From SAR116 cluster bacterium (GTDB lineage Bacteria; Pseudomonadota; Alphaproteobacteria; Puniceispirillales; GCA-002684695), in assembly GCA_002684695.1 (NCBI GenBank), contig NYVQ01000069.1, positions 1 through 6,002 on the forward strand: DNA of 6,002 nt, written 5' to 3'. The position numbers were made by a program, and so were the translations under genes. Below, in pieces: positions 1 through 4,738 of the stretch (the first letter of the stretch is position 1; the number at the start of each line of letters is the position of its first letter). The notes under the pieces were generated by a model that was not told the DNA's origin, ran no database searches, and was given only the letters and a program-made list of their open reading frames with translations.

Positions 1-253
1 CGGCGTCGGCGCCGGCGTCTACATGGGCGCCGTCCTCGAGTACCTCTGCGCGGAGATCCTCGAGCTCGCGGGCAACGCGGCCCGCGACAACAAGAAGGCG
101 CGCATCGTGCCCCGCCACCTCCAGCTCGCGGTCCGCAACGACGAGGAGCTCAACAAGCTCCTCGGCTCGGTCACGATCGCGTCCGGAGGCGTTCTCCCGA
201 ACATCCACGCCGTGCTCCTCCCCAAGAAGAGCAAGTCCAAGGCCACCGCCTAA
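1..253 (+). CDS. Histone H2A, C-terminal part (5' end outside window)
   Basis: This is the core nucleosome histone that pairs with H2B. The frame is open from the first base (codons start at base 2) and ends at TAA 251-253, giving about 83 residues. Visible landmarks are the alpha-2 helix VYMGAVLEYLCAEILELAGN, then ARDNKK, the RIVPRHLQLAVRNDEELNKLL block that contains acidic-patch residues, and the docking segment GGVLPNIHAVLLPKK. The tail is short (SKSKATA) with no SQ(E/D)-phi motif, so it is not an obvious H2A.X, and the docking sequence fits canonical H2A better than H2A.Z. The N-terminal tail, alpha-1 and start codon lie upstream of the window. A histone-type stem-loop about 100 nt after the stop supports a replication-dependent gene. 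The gene converges with the transporter gene at 701-3103. Confidence 0.96.
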   Translation, partial: GVGAGVYMGAVLEYLCAEILELAGNAARDNKKARIVPRHLQLAVRNDEELNKLLGSVTIASGGVLPNIHAVLLPKKSKSKATA

Positions 254-354
254 GTTAAGCGACTCCCACCGACGTCCGGCGGCGGTCGACCGGCGCGCGC
301 CCGATCGACGGTAAGTCGCTCGCACGACCGCCGGCGCGACGTCACCCAACCACC

Positions 355-370
355 GGTGTTTTCGAACACC
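355..370 (+). promoter_or_regulatory. Candidate histone mRNA 3' stem-loop
   Basis: GGTGTT-TTCG-AACACC forms a perfect 6-bp stem with a 4-nt loop, 101 nt after the H2A stop. The known consensus of replication-dependent histone mRNAs is GGYYYUUHUNARRRCC, also 6 bp plus 4 nt, with conserved GG/CC at the base. This site matches 13 of 16 positions. Two of the three mismatches are a compensating G-C pair in the stem, and the third is C for U in the loop. ACCCCA follows directly, close to the ACCCA that often follows animal stem-loops, and CCACC precedes it. It is the inferred binding site for SLBP and 3'-end cleavage. No clear purine-rich downstream element (the U7 target) was recognised. Confidence 0.7.
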
Positions 371-425
371 ACCCCATCTCGCGAAGGTCCTTACACGTCG
401 CGACACACATTTTCTAAGTATGATT

Positions 426-435
426 CTATTTATAG
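426..435 (-). promoter_or_regulatory. TATA-box-like element in AT island
   Basis: The minus strand reads CTATAAATAG, a textbook TATA-box sequence, inside an AT-rich island. No gene start follows at a suitable distance on that strand: transcription from here would run antisense into H2A. It may instead be AT-rich 3'-end or polyadenylation sequence of the transporter transcript. Function is unproven. Confidence 0.25.
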
Positions 436-527
436 AGTGCGCTGCGGTCGGACCGATCGGGGATCTTTCCCGCGCGGCGCGGAACAGGCATGGGGCGCGG
501 CGGCGCGGGGAGTGGTGCTTGGGCGCG

Positions 528-615
528 CGGCGGCGGCGTGGGGAGGTACGTGGGCGCGGCGGCGGCGGGCGTGCTGGGTGCTTCGCAGGCACGCGGCGGC
601 GGCGGCGTTGGGAGG
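528..615. repeat. Degenerate G-rich repeat in transporter 3' flank
   Basis: Two copies of a 19-bp unit, CGGCGGCGGCGTGGGGAGG (528-546) and CGGCGGCGGCGTTGGGAGG (597-615), match at 18 of 19 positions and are 69 bp apart. They lie within GGC-triplet runs, and related segments sit between them. On the transporter transcript this sequence would be C-rich 3' UTR. Several GGG/GGGG runs make a plus-strand quadruplex possible. Confidence 0.5.
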
Positions 616-700
616 CCGAGGCGGCGGCGGCGCGGCGGTCGGTGTCCGACGGGCGCGGCCAGCGGCGGCGGCGGCTTTGGGGGGCCCGCGGTGTCGTGGA

Positions 701-3103
701 TCACATGGCTTCGGCCATGTTCGTCCGGGCGACGTAGTCGCCGACGATGGGCTTCTCGACCAGGCCGATCTTCTGGAGGCCGAAGTGGAAGAGGAAGTAG
801 GCGGTGGCCATGCCGAAGGCGGTCGTCCACATCCAGGAGAAGTTGGTGTCGTCGTTGATCTTGGGGTAGAGGCCGGCCTTCTCGGGGCCCATCTTGCCCG
901 AGGCCGACTCGCGGTTGTACATGGTGGGGATGCCCGTGAGGGCCTGGACGACCATGGTGATGGCGGAGAGGATGGCGCCCTCCTTGAACTTGCGGTCGGT
1001 GCAGTAGCAGAACATGGACGTGAGGACGAGCGTGAACCACTCGCCGCCGCCCTGGCCCATCATCTTGATGCCCATGCCCGTGTCCTTCCAGTTGCCGGCG
1101 TCGAGGGAGTCCCACCAGCCGTTGCCGTTGTTGGCCCAGGCGACGCCGGGGTCGATGTAGAGCTTGGCCCAGTTGGCCATGATGGGGAAGAGGCCGAAGA
1201 AGATGGCGGGGTAGTAGCGGGGCGGGTTGTCCTGGACGGCCTGGCGGCAGATGAGGAGGCCGACGAAGACGAGGAGGGCCTTGGCGGCGCAGTTGGGGAT
1301 GACGCGGTAGAGCGCGGCGAAGAGGCCGCTCCAGAGGACGACGAGGTAGATGAGCCCGTTGATGATGGAGTAGCCGCGCTTGGCGCCGAGGGACTTGTGG
1401 ACGGGGTGGCCGATGTAGACCGTCGTGCCGAAGAAGGAGCCGAAGCAGGCGCCGAGCATCGTGCCGACGCCGTCGACGATCATCGTCTCGACCATGGGGT
1501 AGTCGTCGCCCGCGGCGGACGCGGACTCGACGCACGCGAGCGTCGCGCCGAAGCCGACGACGGCGACGACGAGGACGATGGCGAAGTAGTACTTCATCTT
1601 GTCCCAGGCCATGTACTCGAGGTCCTTGAAGATGCCGGCGCCGTAGGAGGAGATGTCGCCCGCGTAGGTCCGGTACGCGTACTTGGCGTCGTGCTTGGAC
1701 GTCCCGATGCACGTCGAGAACTTCCACGAGTCGTCGAACATGCCGTGGATGCCCGCGTTCGCGGACGAGCGGCCGAACTCCGTGGTCGCGTAGGACTGCT
1801 CGTAGCTGTACATCTCGACGGCGCCGTGCTTGTGCTTGCAGCCGCCGACCCAGCCGATGAGGACGGCGACGAGGATCGCGACGAGCGCGACGGGGATCGT
1901 CGCGCCCGTCCGGCCGAGGTGGTACTTGACGCCGCCGAAGAAGCCGCTGATGACGATGAGGAGGGGCACGAGGCAGACGATGGGCTCGGCGCTGATCTTG
2001 ATCATCGGGTCGAAGGCGAGGTAGACGAAGCCGACGCCCGTCATGAGCGAGTAGTACGCCGGCGACGGGATGAGCGCGCGGATCGCCGGCCCGACGAGGC
2101 AGCCCGCGGCTTCGAGGATGCCCGTGATGAAGTTGGCGGACACGGCGATCTTGAAGGCGTTGTCGGCCACGAGGCGGCCCGCCTCCTTGGCCTCGCCCCG
2201 GAAGACCTGGTCGAGGTTCTTGGGCTTGAACGTCTCCGCGAAGAGCGCCGTCAGGTTGATCGCGCCCAGCGTGATGAAGGCCCCCGTCGTGTTGATGCCG
2301 TAGGGCTGCGCCGTCACGTCGTCGCGGTCCTCCTTCCGCGCGAGGCGGCCCGCCATGTAGCCGTAGTACAGGTTCCCGAAGAGGAGGCCGATGGCGACGC
2401 CCGGGATGCACCGCTCGTAGTAGAGCGTCGTGTAGCGGCCGACGATCGCGTCCGCGTACTCGTGCCCGAGCCCGGGGGTCAGGTTGCCGTCCGCGTCCAG
2501 GTCCAGGTCTACGGGGAGGACTCGTCAAACGGTCCGGCGTCGCCGCGGCGCGCGGAGCGACCTTCGCTCGAACGACGGGGGACGGGAAATGTTTCGGTAT
2601 CCGGACCGCGGGCCCGGCCCCGAGCGCTCGAACGACGGGAGTCGTTTCGGTATCCGGACCGCGGGCCCGGCCCCGAGGGCCGGGCGCGGTCGGGGCGCCT
2701 TTTCGAGCGATGCCCGGACGCGGGGCCCGCGCCGCGCGCCGCGTTCCCGATGAGCACGTTCAGGAAGAAGCCGAGCATCAGGTCCGTCACGCTCAGGAGC
2801 GTCGCGAGATTGTCGAAGAAGAGCTCGCCCAGCGCCTCCGCCTCGCCGACACCTGCGCGGGGAGGCCGCTCCGTCCCACGACGCGGCCCGGGTGGATGGG
2901 GGGCCGCGCGACGCACCGCTCCAGATGCCGAGGAAACCTCCATACTTGAAATTCCACATGAACCAGGGCGTGTCGCCCCACCAGGTCAGGGGATTCTCGA
3001 AGGGGTGCCGCTCGGGGCGGGCCCCACTCATGTCCTTGAGCTTCCCGAGTCCCTTTTCGCCATCGACAATCTCTCCCGCGGGCATGCCCTCCTCGACGCT
3101 CAT
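701..3103 (-). CDS. NCS2/UraA-fold transporter (xanthine/uracil permease-like), 3 exons
   Basis: This is a predicted multi-pass membrane transporter, probably for nucleobases or a related small solute; the substrate is inferred from the family only. Exons: 3103-2917, 2852 to about 2733, and 2508-701 (stop TGA 703-701), giving about 704 aa. ATG 3103 has a good context (AAAATGAG), and a GC-only intron frame follows exon 1. Residues 1-60 are soluble, with a Trp-rich segment before TM1. TM1 is about 73-98 (LFFDNLATLLSVTDLMLGFF). IPGVAIGLLFGNLYY (137-151) and QPYGINT (170-176) match the TM2-TM3 signature of this family. In the second half, VESASAAGD (about 429-437), VDGVGTMLGA (447-456) and VYIGHP (466-471) form the TM8-TM10 substrate region. 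As I recall, the VYIGHPxxK form marks an uncharacterised NCS2 branch, distinct from UraA, UapA and AzgA. A polar loop of about 80 residues (roughly 324-405) separates membrane segments. The exon 2/3 junction is uncertain. Confidence 0.8.
2509..2732 (-). other. Intron 2 of the transporter gene (borders uncertain)
   Basis: Exon 3 is open back to the TGA at 2527-2525, so an acceptor is needed. The best is TCCTCCCCGTAG|AC at 2509/2508, which has a pyrimidine tract and gives phase 1. No good GT donor of phase 1 follows the TM1 exon. The first suitable site is a GC donor, CGCGCG|GCGCGG at 2733/2732, which gives LIGNAAR-DLDLDADG. Alternatives are a GC donor at 2726 or GT donors inside the repeats, or a phase-0 pair joining AAC|GTGCTC (2758/2757) to CACGAG|TACGCG near 2458. 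The intron holds a tandem repeat and short inverted repeats. Confidence 0.5.
2565..2677. repeat. Two-copy tandem repeat inside transporter intron 2
   Basis: Copy 1 is 2565-2624 (60 bp) and copy 2 is 2625-2677 (53 bp). Both start with CGCTCGAACGACGGG and end with a shared 33-bp block that begins TTTCGGTATCCGGACC and ends GGCCCGGCCCCGAG. They differ only in the spacer between these parts (12 versus 5 bp). Outside, CGCTCGAA (2565-2572) is inverted at 2702-2709, and CGGCGCGCGG (2546-2555) is inverted at 2732-2741, beside the proposed donor. The hairpin GAGCGA-CCT-TCGCTC lies at 2555-2569. Confidence 0.85.
2853..2916 (-). other. Intron 1 of the transporter gene (64 bp)
   Basis: The donor is AGCG|GTGCGT at 2917/2916 and the acceptor is CCCGCGCAG|GTGTC at 2853/2852. 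The intron is phase 1 and splits a Gly codon. Joining gives GIWSG-VGEAEALGELFFDN, which leads straight into a hydrophobic TM1 in the correct frame. The 64-bp length and very high GC show a small-intron genome. Without splicing, the TM1 frame cannot follow exon 1. Confidence 0.8.
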
Positions 3104-3207
3104 TTTCTCCGGCGCGCAGAACGTGTGGCCCAGAATCAAATGATCTCGAGCCAATTTTTTTCGAGAAAAACAGCCGGGGGTCAAGCGGGGCGATGTGGCA
3201 GAAAAAA
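3104..3207 (-). promoter_or_regulatory. Short intergenic region with presumed transporter promoter
   Basis: Only 104 bp separate the methyltransferase stop (TAA 3210-3208) from the transporter ATG (3103). The region is much more AT-rich than its surroundings. It holds T/A runs, an inverted CCAAT box (CCAAT on the plus strand, 3151-3155), a CTCGAG palindrome (3145-3150) and the inverted repeat TTTTTC-GA-GAAAAA (3157-3170). It must hold both the 3' end of one gene and the 5' start of the next. No TATA box is evident. Confidence 0.4.
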
Positions 3208-4701
3208 TTACGGGAGGGAGGCTGCGTCGAGGAGGGCGATGTCCATGCCGGCGCCGTTGGGGAAGGTGAGGGCCGTGGCCCGGGTCGGCGCGAGGTCCTT
3301 CGGGGCCCAGCCGAGGCAGAGGACCCTCCGGTCTATGCCGGTCGCGCGGAGGTGGCGGGTGATGAGGGGCCTGACGCGGTCGAGGGCCTCGGGGAGGAGG
3401 TACATGACGAGCAAGGTCGTCTCGTCGAGGGCCCGTTGGACGTCCGGGTGGAGGGGCGCGGTGACGTCGCACTCGTAGAAGGAGACGCGGTGCGCGACGC
3501 CGCGGCGCGCCGCGAGCGTGGTCGCGCGACCGACGAGGTCGGCCTCGAGCTCGAGGCCGCGGCCGCGGCTCGCGCCGAATTTGGCGACGGCCATGGTCGG
3601 GAGGCGGCCGTCGCCGCAGCCGACGTCCGTGACGACGTCGCGCGGGTCGACGGCGGCGAAGCGGAGCGCCGCGTCCAGGAAGTCGGCCGGCGTGCCGAGA
3701 TAGGGCGCGAGCGAGTCGCCCTCGACCCACGTCGGGAGGCCGCCGTCGTCGTCGTCGTCGTCGTCGTCGTCCCAGGGCGGGCAGAGCTCGTCCTCCGTGA
3801 AGCGCGGCGCCCCCCCCGGGGGCGGGGGCGGGGGCGGCGCGGCGGGAGGGGGCGCGTAGACGACGACGTCGCAGTCGCTCGAAGCGCCTCTCACGAGCGC
3901 GGAGCTTCGCACGGTCCAGCCCCGGCGCGTCGCGATCGCCGCGAGGCCCGGCGCACCGAAGCCGCGGCGCACGCCCTCGGGGGCGTCGTCGGCGAAGGCG
4001 CCGCCGACGCGGAAATTGGACACGACGACGAGCGCGCCTCCGGCCGCGAGCGCCTTCGCCGCGGCGCTCAAAAAGGCCTCGACGGCCGCGCGGCTGTCGC
4101 GGTAGCCCAGGAGCGCGTCGGAGGTGCCCTTGTCGAAGACGACGTCGACGCCGCAACCGTCGCCGAAGAGCTCGGACGCCGCGGCGTCGAGGCCTCGCGC
4201 GTCCGCTTCCGCGAAGCGCGCGGTCCCGTCCGGCCCCGGGAAGCGCCGCCGCTGCGACGCGACGGCCGCCGCGGAGACGTCCACGCCCCGGGCGTCGTGG
4301 CCGAGCGCGACGAGCGCGGCGACGACGCCGGACGTCCCGCAGCCCGCGTCGAGGACGCGGAGCCGTCCGCCGCCTCCGAAGACCGGCTCCAGCGACGGCC
4401 GGAGCGCGTCCCAGCCGACGAAGGAGTCGCGCGCCGCGCCGCCCTCGGCCGAAAAGAGCGCCTCGTACTCGGCCGGCGACGGCTCCGGCGACGCCTCCGC
4501 AGCCTCCGACGACACGAGCTGCGCCGCCGACACCCAGCCGCTCATAGGCGCTACGAGTTCGACGCGCGCCGTCCCGTCCGCCGCCTCGGCGGTCGCTCCC
4601 AGCTCGACGACCGTGCCCTTGGCGACGATGCCGACCTGGGCCGAGTCTTTCTCCACGCCAGCGCGCACGAGGGCGCCCGCGCGGCCGCCGACCCTCGTCA
4701 T
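3208..4701 (-). CDS. SH3b-like domain plus two fused class I SAM methyltransferase domains
   Basis: This intronless 497-aa protein starts at ATG 4701. Residues 8-62 resemble a bacterial-type SH3 domain (LVRAGVEKDSAQVG, KGTVVE, GWVSAAQL). Residues 85-283 form a first Rossmann methyltransferase: motif I VLDAGCGTSG (116-125), acidic GVDVS (139-143), and DVVFDKGTSDALL (186-198). The last motif resembles the DKGTLDAL of EEF1A lysine methyltransferases (METTL13/EEF1AKMT4 group). A linker of Pro (284-295) and nine Asp (311-319) follows. Residues 325-475 are a second methyltransferase: TPADFLDAAL, motif I VTDVGCGDGRL (357-367), GLELE (382-386) and LLVMYLLPE (430-438). This resembles bacterial small methyltransferases and ATPSCKMT/FAM173 lysine methyltransferases. 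The likely role is protein (lysine) methylation; the targets are unknown. No signal peptide is seen. The start is supported because the SH3b domain is complete from this ATG. Confidence 0.82.
   Translation of the reverse strand: MTRVGGRAGALVRAGVEKDSAQVGIVAKGTVVELGATAEAADGTARVELVAPMSGWVSAAQLVSSEAAEASPEPSPAEYEALFSAEGGAARDSFVGWDALRPSLEPVFGGGGRLRVLDAGCGTSGVVAALVALGHDARGVDVSAAAVASQRRRFPGPDGTARFAEADARGLDAAASELFGDGCGVDVVFDKGTSDALLGYRDSRAAVEAFLSAAAKALAAGGALVVVSNFRVGGAFADDAPEGVRRGFGAPGLAAIATRRGWTVRSSALVRGASSDCDVVVYAPPPAAPPPPPPPGGAPRFTEDELCPPWDDDDDDDDDGGLPTWVEGDSLAPYLGTPADFLDAALRFAAVDPRDVVTDVGCGDGRLPTMAVAKFGASRGRGLELEADLVGRATTLAARRGVAHRVSFYECDVTAPLHPDVQRALDETTLLVMYLLPEALDRVRPLITRHLRATGIDRRVLCLGWAPKDLAPTRATALTFPNGAGMDIALLDAASLP
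3745..3771 (-). repeat. Coding (GTC)9 / Asp9 microsatellite
   Basis: Nine perfect GTC triplets on the plus strand encode nine consecutive Asp (GAC) in the linker between the two methyltransferase domains. Next to it, plus-strand G runs (about 3807-3858) encode a Pro-rich stretch. Such a tract can vary in length by replication slippage without breaking the frame. Confidence 0.9.
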
Positions 4702-4738
4702 AGCTCCAGGCAAAAAAGCGATACAATTGCCACTAAAA
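4702..4738 (-). other. 37-bp gap between RhoGEF stop and methyltransferase start
   Basis: The RhoGEF TGA (4741-4739) is followed after 37 bp by the methyltransferase ATG (4701). The gap is relatively AT-rich and includes TTTTAG just after the stop and a T6 run. It is too short for a conventional separate terminator, 5' UTR and promoter, so some of these signals must overlap coding sequence. Confidence 0.6.

Larger units (their letters stand above)
371..700. other. Convergent intergenic region, no gene seen
   Basis: This region lies between the H2A 3' end (+) and the transporter stop codon (-), so it should hold both 3' ends. It starts with an AT-rich stretch (about 397-437), unusual in this GC-rich window. 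It continues from about 482 as a strongly G-rich plus strand of GCG/GGC runs with degenerate repeats. Open frames here are low-complexity Gly/Arg/Ala readings with no recognisable protein. No tRNA or other structured RNA was recognised. Confidence 0.6.

Noticed and set aside
311..316. Perfect donor-like GTAAGT after the H2A stop
   Set aside because: It lies between the stop codon and the stem-loop with no convincing acceptor or downstream exon. It is probably chance, though a spliced polyadenylated H2A isoform cannot be excluded.
426..2528. Long minus-strand frame overlapping the transporter in another frame
   Set aside because: The translation is dominated by Arg, Pro and His and lacks hydrophobic segments. 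The overlapping frame with QPYGINT and VYIGHP is the real one.
2853..2916. Transporter intron 1 as a second introner
   Set aside because: At 64 bp it is short, and it has no terminal inverted repeat and no target duplication beyond a few shared bases at the splice sites.
356..3478. Open frame of 1040 codons on the plus strand
   Set aside because: It runs antisense to the transporter and part of the methyltransferase gene. Its translation is low-complexity Ala/Arg/Gly/Glu/Asp with no domain, as expected opposite GC-rich genes where stop codons are rare.
4702..4713. TTG codons upstream of ATG 4701 as methyltransferase starts
   Set aside because: Non-ATG starts are unlikely in a nuclear eukaryotic gene, and the SH3b-like domain is already complete from the ATG.
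2525..4726. Minus-strand frame of 733 codons covering the methyltransferase region
   Set aside because: Upstream of 3103 it is an Arg-rich shadow of the methyltransferase frame. Only its segment 3103-2917 is real, as exon 1 of the transporter.
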